Shown: one piece after another, positions 8,196 to 17,671 of the stretch
How positions within the stretch are numbered: the stretch's first letter is position 1
Layout: each line of letters starts with the position of its first letter
Assembly: GCF_902498785.1 (NCBI RefSeq)
Contig: NZ_LR701493.1
Coordinates: forward strand, 22,272 to 86,271
Direction: 5' to 3'
Length of the DNA: 64,000 nt
From: Sphingomonas sp. EC-HK361
Lineage (GTDB): Bacteria > Pseudomonadota > Alphaproteobacteria > Sphingomonadales > Sphingomonadaceae
Made by a program: the position numbers and the translations under genes
The notes under the pieces: generated by a model
Seen by the model: only the letters and a program-made list of their open reading frames with translations
Told to the model about the DNA's origin: nothing
Databases searched by the model: none

Positions 8196-10232
8196 ATGAC
8201 CCCGACCAAATTACTCATCGGACAGATCATTGTCGTGTTCGCCATCGTACTGGCAGGCGTGTGGTTCGCAACCCAATGGGCTGCCGCCGAGCTTGCCTAC
8301 CAGCCCGAGCTTGGTCTGCCTTGGTTTGTCGCGTTCGGGCGTCCGATTTATGCCCCCTGGGCGCTGTTCGGCTGGTGGTTTTCGTTCGAGGCTTACGCAC
8401 CGACGATTTTCGAAGAAGCGGGCGCGATCGCAGCCGCGAGCGGCCTGACCGGATGCGCTGCGGCGATCTTCGGTTCCTTGTGGCGCGCCCGGCAGCGGCG
8501 AAACGTCACCACTTATGGGTCCGCTCGCTGGGCAATCGCCAAGGATATCCGCTTGGCCGGGCTTCTCACGGAAGCGGGCGTTTTCCTTGGCCGGACAGGG
8601 CCGCGCTATCTTCGGCATGACGGTCCCGAACATATCATGGCGTTTGCCCCGACCCGGAGCGGCAAAGGCGTGGGCCTGGTGGTTCCCACGTTGCTCGGCT
8701 GGTCCGGTTCGGCCGTCATCCACGACATCAAGGGCGAGAACTGGCAACTGACCGCCGGCTGGCGCCAGCGCTTCTCGCACTGCCTGCTGTTCAATCCGAC
8801 CGACGCACGCTCGGCGCGCTACAATCCGCTGCTCGAGGTGCGTCGCGGCACCGACGAGGTCCGCGACGTCCAGAACATCGCCGACGTCCTCGTCGATCCG
8901 GAAGGGGCGCTGGAACGCCGCAACCACTGGGAGAAGACGAGCCATTCGCTGCTGGTCGGCGCCATCCTGCACATTCTCTATGCCGAGGAGGAGAAGACGC
9001 TCGCCCGCGTCGCGTCCTTCCTGTCCGATCCGCAGCGCCCGTTCACCGCCACGCTGCGGCGAATGATGACGACCAACCATCTCGGGACCGCCGAAGCGCC
9101 GGTCGTCCATCCGGTTGTCGCATCCGCCGCGCGCGAAGTGCTCAACAAGTCCGAGAACGAGCGGTCCGGCGTCCTGTCGACGGCCATGTCGTTCCTCGGC
9201 CTCTACCGCGATCCGACGGTCGCGACGGTCACATCGCGCTGCGACTGGCGGATCGCCGATCTCGTCGAAGGCCAGTCGCCGGTCTCGCTCTACCTCGTGG
9301 TGCCGCCCTCGGACATCAGCCGCACCAAGCCGCTGATCCGCCTCGTGCTCAATCAGATCGGGCGCCGGCTGACGGAACATCTGCACGCCGAGCACGGCGC
9401 CAACGCGGCCGCTCGGCACAAGCTGCTGATGATGCTCGACGAGTTCCCGGCGCTCGGCCGCCTCGACTTCTTCGAGACGAGCCTTGCCTTTCTCGCTGGC
9501 TACGGCGTGCGCGCCTTCCTGATCGCTCAAAGCCTCAACCAGATCGAAAAGGCCTATGGCGAGCACAACGCCATTCTCGACAACTGCCACGTTCGAGTGG
9601 CGTTCGCGACCAACGATGAGCGGACCGCGAAGCGCATCTCCGATGCCCTCGGGACCGCGACCGAGCAGCGCGCAATGCGCAACTATGCCGGGCATCGTCT
9701 CGCTCCCTGGCTCGCCCATGTCATGGTCAGCCGGCAGGAGACCGCTCGCGCGCTGCTGACGCCGGGCGAGGTCATGCAGCTGCCCGCGACCGATGAGTTG
9801 GTCCTCGTCGCCGGCACACCGCCGATCCGGGCGACAAAACTGCGCTATTTCGAGGACGGGGCGTTCAAGGCGCGCGTATTGCCTCCACCGGCTCTCGCTA
9901 CCGGCGACTATGTCGATCGACCAGCCTCGCGGCCGGATGACTGGGCCGGCATCGTCCGTGGGATTGATGCGCGTCTCGGCGCCGCGAGCGATGAGGATGG
10001 CAGCGATAACGGCGGTGGGCTCGAACAGGCCCGTCATCCCGGCCAGGAACTTGATCGTCCGTCAGCGCCCGATCCGACCACTGCCGACCCGCTCGGTCTT
10101 GGCGCGGATGACGATGATGTCGCAGCCGACCAGCGCGCCATGGATCAGGCGCGCGCACTGGGCACGGCACGCACCGTCTACGCGATCGACGCCGCTGATC
10201 ATCGGCCCGGCGACCTGCAGCTGGACCTGTGA
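8196..10232 (+). CDS. traG: Type IV coupling protein, TraG/VirD4 family
   Basis: This 678-residue inner-membrane ATPase would link the relaxosome to the Trb secretion channel during conjugation. The N-terminus has a hydrophobic segment at residues 7-30 and another around 52-95, as in VirD4 proteins. Walker A APTRSGKG lies at 151-158 and a Walker B-like LLMMLDEFPALG is in the middle of the protein. The ATG at 8196 follows a GGAGG ribosome site at normal spacing; an upstream GTG at 8178 is less likely. The C-terminal 100 residues are acidic and low in complexity. The next gene starts on the stop codon (TGATG). The relaxase it would serve is not in the window. Confidence 0.93.
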   Translation: MTPTKLLIGQIIVVFAIVLAGVWFATQWAAAELAYQPELGLPWFVAFGRPIYAPWALFGWWFSFEAYAPTIFEEAGAIAAASGLTGCAAAIFGSLWRARQRRNVTTYGSARWAIAKDIRLAGLLTEAGVFLGRTGPRYLRHDGPEHIMAFAPTRSGKGVGLVVPTLLGWSGSAVIHDIKGENWQLTAGWRQRFSHCLLFNPTDARSARYNPLLEVRRGTDEVRDVQNIADVLVDPEGALERRNHWEKTSHSLLVGAILHILYAEEEKTLARVASFLSDPQRPFTATLRRMMTTNHLGTAEAPVVHPVVASAAREVLNKSENERSGVLSTAMSFLGLYRDPTVATVTSRCDWRIADLVEGQSPVSLYLVVPPSDISRTKPLIRLVLNQIGRRLTEHLHAEHGANAAARHKLLMMLDEFPALGRLDFFETSLAFLAGYGVRAFLIAQSLNQIEKAYGEHNAILDNCHVRVAFATNDERTAKRISDALGTATEQRAMRNYAGHRLAPWLAHVMVSRQETARALLTPGEVMQLPATDELVLVAGTPPIRATKLRYFEDGAFKARVLPPPALATGDYVDRPASRPDDWAGIVRGIDARLGAASDEDGSDNGGGLEQARHPGQELDRPSAPDPTTADPLGLGADDDDVAADQRAMDQARALGTARTVYAIDAADHRPGDLQLDL

Positions 10233-10651
10233 TGGTGGTCGAGAAAGTCCGTCACCAGCTGTTCCTCCCCAAGCCGGTTAGCGACCGTCTTGAAGCCCTC
10301 GCCGCAAAGCCGGGCGCGTCCAAGTCGGCGATCCTGACCGACGCCGTCACGGCCTGGTTGAACCGGCGCGGCGCCTCGGAACTCGAAGACAGGTTCGCCC
10401 TCCGGCTCGATCGCATGACGGCCGCGATCGGCAGGCTCGAGCGCGATGGCCATATCCAGATCGAGACACTGGCGCTGTTTGTCCGGTACGAACTGGCGAT
10501 CCAGGCTCCGCTCGCCGAGAACGATCATGCGGGCCGCGCGCTCGCGGCCAAGCGGTTCGAGGCCTTCATCGCGCAGGTCGGCAGGCAAGTCGCCGCCGGA
10601 CGACGGACAATCGCCGACGGGTTCGCCGGCGCCGCGGAGTCCGGCCAGTGA
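10232..10651 (+). CDS. RHH/CopG-like protein of the transfer operon
   Basis: The 139-residue protein starts with a strand (VRHQLFLPKPVSDRL) and helices (SKSAILTDAVTAWL) typical of ribbon-helix-helix proteins. A charged helical C-terminal half follows. Genes of this type sit between traG and trbB in Tn4371-like ICEs and are annotated as CopG-family regulators. A role in autoregulating the tra/trb operon or assisting the relaxosome is inferred. It overlaps traG by one base and trbB by four (GTGA). Confidence 0.75.
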   Translation: MVVEKVRHQLFLPKPVSDRLEALAAKPGASKSAILTDAVTAWLNRRGASELEDRFALRLDRMTAAIGRLERDGHIQIETLALFVRYELAIQAPLAENDHAGRALAAKRFEAFIAQVGRQVAAGRRTIADGFAGAAESGQ

Positions 10652-11637
10652 CCGCCGGCATTTCCGCGGAGCGCCGCCGCGCAATGCTGCGCACGGCTAT
10701 GGGGCCGGCAATCGCCGAAGCGCTTGCCGATCCCCGCGTCATCGAGATCATGGTCAACCCCGACGGGGCGCTGCGGCTCGACCGGCTCGGCGAAGGCCGC
10801 ACCGATACCACTGTCCGCATGGATTGCGCCCAGGTCGAGCGGATCATCCGCCTCGTCGCGTCCCACGCTCGCGCCGAGGTCCATGGCGACGCGCCGATCG
10901 TGTCGGCAGAGCTGCCGCCCCACATCGAAGGCCGCGCTGGCGAACGGTTCGAAGGCGTGTTGCCCCCCGTATCGACCGCGCCGTGCTTCTCGATCCGCAA
11001 GCCCGCAGAGCGGCTCTACAGCCTCGACGACTATGTCGCCGACGGCATCATGGGCCAAGCCGCCGCCGATCGTCTCAAGGCCTGCGTCACCCAGCGTTAC
11101 AACATCCTGGTCGCTGGCGGCACGAGCTCGGGCAAGACAACACTCGCCAACGCGCTGCTCGCCGAGATGGCCTGGGTCGACGAGCGCGTCATCCTGATCG
11201 AGGACACGCGCGAGTTGCAGAGCCCGGCCGCTGATACGGTCGCGCTGCGCACGCGGCCCGGCATAGTGACGATGGCCGACCTAATCCGCTCGACTTTGCG
11301 GCTGCGTCCCGACCGCATCATCGTGGGCGAGGTTCGCGGCCCCGAGGCGCTCGACATGCTCAAGGCCTGGAACACCGGGCACCCGGGCGGCATCGCCACC
11401 GTTCACGCCAATAGCGCGATGTCGGCGCTCTATCGCATTGAAGGCCTGGTCCAGGAAGCGGTGGTCACCGTGCCGCGCCGGCTGATCGCCGAAGCAATCG
11501 ACATTATCGTCTTTATCTCCGGCCGCGGCCTCCAGCGCCGGATCACCAGCATTGCGCGCGTCGCCGGGCTCGACCCGGACACAGGAAGCTACGCGCTCGC
11601 CGACCTCCTCAACCCCGCCAACCCCCAAGGAGAATGA
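10648..11637 (+). CDS. trbB: Conjugal transfer ATPase TrbB (VirB11 family)
   Basis: The 329-residue hexameric secretion ATPase is expected to work at the cytoplasmic base of the mating apparatus. It has a Walker A motif GGTSSGKT at residues 157-164. An Asp box (LIEDTRELQ), a Walker B region (RPDRIIVGEVRGPEA) and a His box (TGHPGGIATVHANS) follow. The GTG start overlaps the preceding stop codon and the next gene starts at its end (ATGA), so the operon is tightly coupled. Length is normal for TrbB. Confidence 0.95.
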   Translation: MTAGISAERRRAMLRTAMGPAIAEALADPRVIEIMVNPDGALRLDRLGEGRTDTTVRMDCAQVERIIRLVASHARAEVHGDAPIVSAELPPHIEGRAGERFEGVLPPVSTAPCFSIRKPAERLYSLDDYVADGIMGQAAADRLKACVTQRYNILVAGGTSSGKTTLANALLAEMAWVDERVILIEDTRELQSPAADTVALRTRPGIVTMADLIRSTLRLRPDRIIVGEVRGPEALDMLKAWNTGHPGGIATVHANSAMSALYRIEGLVQEAVVTVPRRLIAEAIDIIVFISGRGLQRRITSIARVAGLDPDTGSYALADLLNPANPQGE

Positions 11638-11975
11638 CCGTGCAACTTGCCAAGATACCGTCCCGCAGCTCAACCTTCCTCGTCGGCGCCGCTTGTCTGC
11701 TGACCCTCGCCGTCAACAATTCCGCGCAGGCGGCAGGGTCGGGAATGCCCTGGGAACAGCCGCTCCAGCAGGTTCTGGAATCGGTGCAGGGGCCGGTCGC
11801 CAAGATCGTCGCCGTCATCGTCATCATCGTCACCGGCCTGACTCTGGCGTTTGGCGAAAGCAGCGGTGGCTTCCGGCGCCTCATCCAGATCGTGTTCGGG
11901 CTGTCGATCGCGTTCGCGGCGTCGAGCTTCTTCCTCAGCTTCTTCAGCTTCGGCGGTGGAGCGCTGATCGCGTGA
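11634..11975 (+). CDS. trbC: Conjugal pilin TrbC (VirB2 family)
   Basis: This 113-residue protein is the presumed major pilus subunit. A signal sequence ends near residue 34 (SAQA), followed by a short soluble part and two hydrophobic segments at about 58-76 and 83-108. This is the VirB2/TrbC layout. In RP4 the TrbC pilin is cyclised; whether this one is cannot be told from sequence. It is flanked by trbB and trbD with 4-bp overlaps on both sides. Confidence 0.92.
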   Translation: MTVQLAKIPSRSSTFLVGAACLLTLAVNNSAQAAGSGMPWEQPLQQVLESVQGPVAKIVAVIVIIVTGLTLAFGESSGGFRRLIQIVFGLSIAFAASSFFLSFFSFGGGALIA

Positions 11976-12259
11976 TCGGTCCAAATTCCTTTCACGGCGC
12001 TCAGCATCTGGAAGGCTACGAGGCTCCCATCCACGGGAGCCTCGGTTCGCCGATCCTGCTCGGCGGCGCACCGCGCGGGATCGCGATCGTCAACGGCACG
12101 ATCGCGGCCGCGGTCGGGCTCGGCCTCCAGCAATGGATTGCCGGCCTGGTGCTCTGGGCGGTCGGGCACAGCATCGCCGTGTTCGCAGCGCGCCGCGACC
12201 CTGATTTCGCACCCGTTCTGATCCGCCACCTCCGCCAGAAGGGCTATTTCTCGTGCTGA
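11972..12259 (+). CDS. trbD: Conjugal transfer protein TrbD (VirB3 family)
   Basis: A GTG start at 11972 overlapping the trbC stop gives a 95-residue protein. It has hydrophobic segments around residues 35-70, including GIAIVNGTIAAAVGLGLQQW. The segment after them, FAARRDPDFAPVLIRHLRQ, is the family signature DPxF...R. TrbD is a small inner-membrane component that works with TrbE. The end overlaps trbE by 7 bp. Confidence 0.9.
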   Translation: MIGPNSFHGAQHLEGYEAPIHGSLGSPILLGGAPRGIAIVNGTIAAAVGLGLQQWIAGLVLWAVGHSIAVFAARRDPDFAPVLIRHLRQKGYFSC

Positions 12260-14691
12260 ACCTTGCCGAATACCGCCACCGAGCCGACCGACTGGCGGAC
12301 CATCTTCCCTGGGCGGCGCTGATCGCAACCGGCGTCATCCTCAACAAGGATGGCAGCTTCCAGCGCACACTGCGATTTCGCGGTCCCGATCTCGAATCCG
12401 CGACCGAAGCCGAGCTGATCTCCGCCTGCGCGCGGGCCAACAACGTGCTCAAGCGCTTCGGCACCGGCTGGGCCTTGTTCTTCGAAGCGGAGCGGCGTGA
12501 GGCGTCCGCTTATCCCGACAGCTCCTTTTCCGACCCGGCGTCCTGGCTGGTCGATCAGGAACGGTCCGCCAACTTCATGGCCGAGGGCGAGCATTACGAG
12601 AGCCGCTACTATCTGACGCTGACCTGGCTCCCGACGCCGGACAGCGCCGAGGCGGCGGGGCGGTCGCTGGTCGAACGTCCGGATGCCGACAAGGGTCGAG
12701 ACTGGCATGGTGCGCTTTCCAGCTTCATCGCCGAGAGCGATCGCGCGCTCGACCTGCTTGCGAGCTTCATGCCCGAGGTGCGCGCGCTCGATGACGCGGA
12801 GACGTTGACGTTTCTGCACGGGACGATTTCTTCACGCCGGCATCGTGTCGCCGTCCCGGAGACGCCGATCTATCTCGACGCGCTGCTCGCCGACACGCCG
12901 CTCACCGGCGGTCTCGAGCCAAGGCTCGGCGACGAGCACATCCGCACGCTGACCGTGCTTGGCTTTCCGAGCATGAGCCGTCCCGGCATTCTCGACGCGC
13001 TCAACCATCAGGACTTCGCCTATCGCTGGGTGACGCGCTTCATCGCGCTCGACAAGAGCGATGCGACCAAGGCGCTGACCAAGCTGCGCCGCCAGTGGTT
13101 CAACAAGCGCAAGTCGATCACCGCGCTGCTGCGCGAGATCATGTACAACCAGCCCTCGCAACTGCTCGACACCGACGCCGACAACAAGGTGGTCGATGCC
13201 GACCTCGCGCTGCAGGTTCTGGGCGGCGACCATGTCGCGTTCGGATATCTGACGACGACCATCACGGTGACCGACGCCGATCGCGCGGGCGTAGAAGACA
13301 AGGTTCGCCAGGTCGAGCGGATCGTCAACGGGCTGGGGTTCACGACAATCCGCGAGGGCGTGAACGCCGTTGAGGCGTGGCTCTCGTCGCTGCCCGGTCA
13401 GACCTATGCCAACGTCCGCCAGCCGCTCGTTCACACGCTGAACCTGGCCCATCTGATGCCGCTGTCATCGGTCTGGGCGGGACCGGCGCGCAACGCCCAT
13501 CTCGACGGGCCGCCATTGCTCCACGCCAGCACCGCCGGATCGACACCGTTCCGCCTGTCGACCCATGTCGGGGACGTCGGACACATGCTCGTGGTCGGGC
13601 CGACCGGCGCCGGCAAGTCCGTCCTGCTCGCGCTGATCGCGCTTCAGTTCCGGCGATACGCGGGCTCGCAGGTCTACATTTTCGACAAGGGATTCTCCGC
13701 ACGCGCCGCGGTGCTGGCGATGGGCGGCGCGCATCACGCGCTGGGATTGGGAGCCGACGCGGGAGAGACGCTGGCGTTCCAGCCACTTCGCCGGATCGAT
13801 GATTCCACGGAGCGGAGCTGGGCGGCCGAATGGATTGCCGCACTGCTCGCGCACGAGAAGGTCGCGGTCACTCCCGAGGTCAAGGATGCGGTCTGGTCCG
13901 CGCTCGGCAGTCTGGCGTCCGCGCCGGCGGAAGAGCGCACGCTGACTGGCCTAACCTTGCTGCTCCAGTCGAATGCGCTTCGAACTGCGCTTGGCGCCTA
14001 CACGCTCGACGGTCCCTACGGCCGGCTGCTCGACGCTGCCGAACAGCAATTCGCCTTTGCCGATGTCCAATGCTTCGAGACCGAGGCGCTGATGGGGCAA
14101 GCGGGCGTGGTCGCGCCGGTGCTGACCTATCTCTTCCACCGGCTCGAAGAGCGGTTCGATGGGCGACCGACCCTGTTGATCCTCGACGAGGCGTGGATCT
14201 TTCTCGATCATCCGCTGTTCGCCGCGCGCATCCGCGAATGGCTGAAGGTGCTGCGCAAGAAGAATGTCGCGGTGCTGTTCGCGACCCAGAGCCTGGCCGA
14301 CATCGCGTCGAGCAGCATCGCGCCGGCCATCATCGAGAGCTGCCCGCAGCGCATCCTGCTACCCAACGACCGCGCGATCGAACCGCAGAGCCGCGAAGCC
14401 TATGAGCGGTTCGGCCTCAACGACCGGCAGATCGAGCTGATCAGCCGCGCGAGCCCCAAGCGGCAATATTATCTGCAATCCGCGCGCGGCAACCGGCTCT
14501 TCGAGCTCGGCCTTGGGCCGGTCGCGCTGGCGCTGTGCGGCGCCTCCGATCCGGCCACGCAGACGCGGATCGACGCGATGATCGCCGATGGCGGTCAGGC
14601 GGACTTTGCGGCGCGGTTCCTGAGCGCCGCCGGCCTCGAATGGGCTGCCGACCTTCTCCCCGATTTCCCCGCCCACCAAGCAAAGGAGTAA
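12253..14691 (+). CDS. trbE: Conjugal transfer ATPase TrbE (VirB4 family)
   Basis: The 812-residue protein is the large ATPase powering pilus assembly and DNA translocation. The N-terminal CagE/TrbE domain starts with LNLAEYRHRADRL. Walker A GPTGAGKS lies at residues 449-456 and Walker B LLILDEAWIFL near residue 645, followed by VLFATQSLADI. The GTG start at 12253 lies within the end of trbD. Length and motif order are normal for TrbE. Confidence 0.95.
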   Translation: MLNLAEYRHRADRLADHLPWAALIATGVILNKDGSFQRTLRFRGPDLESATEAELISACARANNVLKRFGTGWALFFEAERREASAYPDSSFSDPASWLVDQERSANFMAEGEHYESRYYLTLTWLPTPDSAEAAGRSLVERPDADKGRDWHGALSSFIAESDRALDLLASFMPEVRALDDAETLTFLHGTISSRRHRVAVPETPIYLDALLADTPLTGGLEPRLGDEHIRTLTVLGFPSMSRPGILDALNHQDFAYRWVTRFIALDKSDATKALTKLRRQWFNKRKSITALLREIMYNQPSQLLDTDADNKVVDADLALQVLGGDHVAFGYLTTTITVTDADRAGVEDKVRQVERIVNGLGFTTIREGVNAVEAWLSSLPGQTYANVRQPLVHTLNLAHLMPLSSVWAGPARNAHLDGPPLLHASTAGSTPFRLSTHVGDVGHMLVVGPTGAGKSVLLALIALQFRRYAGSQVYIFDKGFSARAAVLAMGGAHHALGLGADAGETLAFQPLRRIDDSTERSWAAEWIAALLAHEKVAVTPEVKDAVWSALGSLASAPAEERTLTGLTLLLQSNALRTALGAYTLDGPYGRLLDAAEQQFAFADVQCFETEALMGQAGVVAPVLTYLFHRLEERFDGRPTLLILDEAWIFLDHPLFAARIREWLKVLRKKNVAVLFATQSLADIASSSIAPAIIESCPQRILLPNDRAIEPQSREAYERFGLNDRQIELISRASPKRQYYLQSARGNRLFELGLGPVALALCGASDPATQTRIDAMIADGGQADFAARFLSAAGLEWAADLLPDFPAHQAKE

Positions 14692-14695
14692 TGTG

Positions 14696-15442
14696 ATGCG
14701 TTTCTTCACCAGCAAATATCTGATCGCGAGCGCGCTCGGTCTGAGCGCCGCCAGCTCGCTCGCCATAGGCCTGAGCCTGACGACGACGCCGGCCCATGCG
14801 CAACTGACCGTGTTCGATCCGAGCAATTACAGCCAGAACCTGCTGACCGCTGCGCGGACGCTGACGCAGATCAACAACCAGATCCAGTCGCTCCAGAATC
14901 AGGCGCAAAGCCTGATCAACCAGGCCAAGAACCTGACGCGGATCGACTTCCCCGAGCTCCAGGCGCTGACGCAGACGCTCCAGCAGATCGACCGGCTCAT
15001 GGGTCAGGCGCAGGGTATCAGGCTCCAGGTTTCCGGGCTCGACCAGCAGTTCCGCCAGCTCTTCCCGCAAAGCTTCGGACAAGCGCTTCGGCTGAACGAC
15101 CAGGTGATCGCGGCGCGCGGCCGGCTCGATACCGCGATGACCGCTTACCAGCACACCATGACGGTGCAGGCGCAGGTCGCCGAAAACGTCCAGGCCGATG
15201 CGCAGACGCTCGCATCGATCGTCGCCAAGAGCCAGGGTGCCGAAGGGGCGCTGCAGGCACAACAGGCGACCAACCAGCTGCTTGCGCTGTCCGCCAAGCA
15301 GCAATTCCAGATCCAGAACATGATGGCCGCGCAATATCGCGCCGAGACGATCGAACGCGCCCGGGAGGCGCAGGCACAGATCGACGCCCAGGCAGCGACC
15401 ACCAAGTTCCTCGGTTCCGGCACCGCCTACACCCCCCAGTAG
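14696..15442 (+). CDS. trbJ: Conjugal transfer protein TrbJ (VirB5 family)
   Basis: This 248-residue protein is the minor pilus-tip or periplasmic component. It has a signal peptide ending in PAHA just before Gln, and long glutamine-rich helices (TQINNQIQSLQNQAQSLINQ) as in TrbJ. The ATG at 14696 was preferred because AGGAG lies 8 bp upstream; a GTG at 14693 is in frame. The gene is followed by a strong stem-loop and then trbL. A trbK entry-exclusion gene, often present at this point, is absent. Confidence 0.92.
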   Translation: MRFFTSKYLIASALGLSAASSLAIGLSLTTTPAHAQLTVFDPSNYSQNLLTAARTLTQINNQIQSLQNQAQSLINQAKNLTRIDFPELQALTQTLQQIDRLMGQAQGIRLQVSGLDQQFRQLFPQSFGQALRLNDQVIAARGRLDTAMTAYQHTMTVQAQVAENVQADAQTLASIVAKSQGAEGALQAQQATNQLLALSAKQQFQIQNMMAAQYRAETIERAREAQAQIDAQAATTKFLGSGTAYTPQ

Positions 15443-15487
15443 GCCTGGCCGGTCGAGGCGGCGGCGGTCCGCCTCCCGTCGCCGTCC

Positions 15488-15529
15488 GCCGCGGGGCGGG
15501 GCCTCGCTCCCCCGGTCTCGCCCCGCGGC
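15488..15529 (+). terminator. Stem-loop between trbJ and trbL
   Basis: GCCGCGGGGCG (15488-15498) pairs perfectly with CGCCCCGCGGC (15519-15529) around a 20-nt loop. There is no U-tract, so it looks more like an attenuator, an RNA processing site or a stability element inside the operon than a full terminator. Confidence 0.45.
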
Positions 15530-15557
15530 ATCTCTCCTCTCGCAGGACTTGTCCGAC

Positions 15558-16859
15558 GTGAACGATCTCAATGTCATCGACCGCTTCATGCAGGCGTTCA
15601 TCACTTACATCGACGCCGGCTTCGGGCTGCTGGGCGGTGATGTCCGCTTCCTCACCGTCACGTTGATCGGCATCGATATCACGCTGGCCGGGCTCTTCTG
15701 GGCGCTGGGCGGCGAGGACAACGTCATCGGCCGCTTTCTCAAGAAGATCCTCTACATCGGCGCGTTCGCGTTCATCCTGAACAGCTTCTCGACGCTCGGC
15801 GACATCATCTTTCGCTCCTTCGCGCAGGCGGGTCTTACCGCGGGCGGTGGCACGTTGACCGCCGCCGATCTTCTGAAGCCGGGGCGCCTGGCCGGGACTG
15901 GGTTCTCGGCGGCGTGGCCGCTGCTCCAGCAGGTGTCGCAGCTGATGGGGTTCACGACCTTCTTCGACAATTTCCTGACGATCGCCGTGCTGCTCTTTGC
16001 CTGGGCGATCGTCATCATCACCTTCTTCATCCTCGCGGTGCAGATGTTCGTGACGATCATCGAGTTCAAACTGACCTCGCTGGCCGGCTTCATTCTCGTG
16101 CCGTTCGCACTCTGGAATCGCACTAGCTTCCTTGCCGAGCGCGTGCTCGGCAATGTCGTCTCATCCGGCATCAAGGTGATGGTGCTCGCCGTCATCGTCG
16201 GCATCGGCTCGAATTTCTTCACCGAGTTCACCAACGCCTTGCAGGGCCAGGAGCCCGACATCGCGCAAGCCATGAGCCTGACGCTCGCCAGCCTGACGAT
16301 CTTCGGCCTCGGCATCTTCGGCCCCGGCATCGCGTCGGGCCTGGTCTCGGGCGCCCCGCAATTGGGTGCGGGCGCAGCGCTTGGCACAACTGTCGGTGCC
16401 GCCGGAATCACAATGCTCGCAGGCGGTGCGGCCGTCGGAGGCGCACGCGCCCTCGGCGGCGCTGCACTCGGTGCCGTTCGCGCCGGTACTTCAATGGGAT
16501 CGGCCGCCTCGACCGCCTATACGCTGGGCAAGGAAACTGCCGCAGCGCCGACGATGGGCGCAGGCCTGGGCGGCGTCGCACGGGCCGCAGGGAATGCCGC
16601 GCGTGATCGCGTTTCCAATGCCTTCGGCCTCCGCGAGGCGGCCTCGCAAGGGAGCGCTGCCGCGTGGAAGGCGCTCAATCGCACTGGCGGCGATGCTGCT
16701 TCTTCGGCCGCGGCCGACGACGGGGCACCCGGTTGGGCTCGCGACATGCGCAATCAGCAGACGGCCCGCCACCATCGTCAGATTGCCCTCCACACCCTCC
16801 AGCAAGGCGATCGCGGCGGCGCCTCCGCCACCCCCGACATCAAGGAAAGGGACGACTGA
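15558..16859 (+). CDS. trbL: Conjugal transfer protein TrbL (VirB6 family)
   Basis: The 433-residue polytopic inner-membrane protein has about six hydrophobic segments, mostly between residues 20 and 310. An Ala/Gly-rich hydrophilic C-terminal tail follows, as usual for TrbL. It forms part of the channel through which DNA leaves the cell. The GTG at 15558 gives the standard family N-terminus (NDLNVIDRF) and lies 10 bp after AGGA; a TTG at 15549 is too close to that site. Its stop overlaps the trbF start (TGATG). Confidence 0.93.
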   Translation: MNDLNVIDRFMQAFITYIDAGFGLLGGDVRFLTVTLIGIDITLAGLFWALGGEDNVIGRFLKKILYIGAFAFILNSFSTLGDIIFRSFAQAGLTAGGGTLTAADLLKPGRLAGTGFSAAWPLLQQVSQLMGFTTFFDNFLTIAVLLFAWAIVIITFFILAVQMFVTIIEFKLTSLAGFILVPFALWNRTSFLAERVLGNVVSSGIKVMVLAVIVGIGSNFFTEFTNALQGQEPDIAQAMSLTLASLTIFGLGIFGPGIASGLVSGAPQLGAGAALGTTVGAAGITMLAGGAAVGGARALGGAALGAVRAGTSMGSAASTAYTLGKETAAAPTMGAGLGGVARAAGNAARDRVSNAFGLREAASQGSAAAWKALNRTGGDAASSAAADDGAPGWARDMRNQQTARHHRQIALHTLQQGDRGGASATPDIKERDD

Positions 16860-17671
16860 TGATCTTCAAGCGCGCCGTCCAGCGCTATGGACGAACCCCC
16901 GAACCCGAGACTCCGTACCAGCGTGCAGGCCAGATTTGGGATGAACGCATCGGCTCCGCGCGAGTACAGGCACGAAACTGGCGTCTGATGGCCTTCGGTT
17001 GCTTGGCGCTAACCGGCGGCCTGTCCGCAGGTGTCGTCTGGCAGTCGATGCAAAGCCGGGTGACACCCTACGTCGTCGAAGTCGATCGGCTCGGCGAGGC
17101 GCGCGCGATCACCGAGGCCGAGGCCGGCTATCACCCGACCGATCCCCAGATCGCCTGGCACCTGTCGCACTTCATCGCGCATGTTCGGGGGCGGTCGCTC
17201 GATCCGGTCCTGACACGGCAGAACTGGCTCGAGGCCTATGACTTCACCACCAAGCGGGGCGCCCAGTTCCTCGGGGACTACGCGCGCGGCGCCGATCCCT
17301 TCGCCAATATCGGCGAGAAGACGGTCTCGGTGCAGGTCACCAGCGTGGTGCGCGCGTCCGATCGCTCGTTCCAGGTCAAATGGACCGAGACCGCCTACGA
17401 GCGCGGCGCCGAAGCGGGGACATCTCATTGGACCGCGATCCTCACGGTCGCGATGAAGCCGCCGAGCGATGCCGACACGCTCCGCCGGAATCCGCTCGGC
17501 GTCTATGTCCATGCGGTCAACTGGAGCCGCGAGCTCGATCCGCCACAGCAGCCGCGCCCATCCGCGCCGCCGACCTCCACGCCGCCGGTGCCCGCCGCCC
17601 TGCCGCTCGGATCGCCGCTCGATCCCAACCTCGCTGCGCCCGCGCAGCCCAGCACGGAGACCCGTCCATGA
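16859..17671 (+). CDS. trbF: Conjugal transfer protein TrbF (VirB8 family)
   Basis: The 270-residue bitopic membrane protein has a cytoplasmic N-terminus containing FKRAVQRYGRTPEPETPYQRA. A membrane segment lies around residues 43-62 and a periplasmic VirB8 domain with VTPYVVEVDRLGEA follows. The C-terminus is proline-rich. VirB8 proteins nucleate assembly of the core complex. The start at 16859 shares a base with the trbL stop. Confidence 0.93.
   Translation: MIFKRAVQRYGRTPEPETPYQRAGQIWDERIGSARVQARNWRLMAFGCLALTGGLSAGVVWQSMQSRVTPYVVEVDRLGEARAITEAEAGYHPTDPQIAWHLSHFIAHVRGRSLDPVLTRQNWLEAYDFTTKRGAQFLGDYARGADPFANIGEKTVSVQVTSVVRASDRSFQVKWTETAYERGAEAGTSHWTAILTVAMKPPSDADTLRRNPLGVYVHAVNWSRELDPPQQPRPSAPPTSTPPVPAALPLGSPLDPNLAAPAQPSTETRP

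Noticed and set aside
8211-10037. Antisense frame of about 600 codons over traG
   Set aside because: TraG motifs are complete on the plus strand; the antisense product has no recognisable domain.
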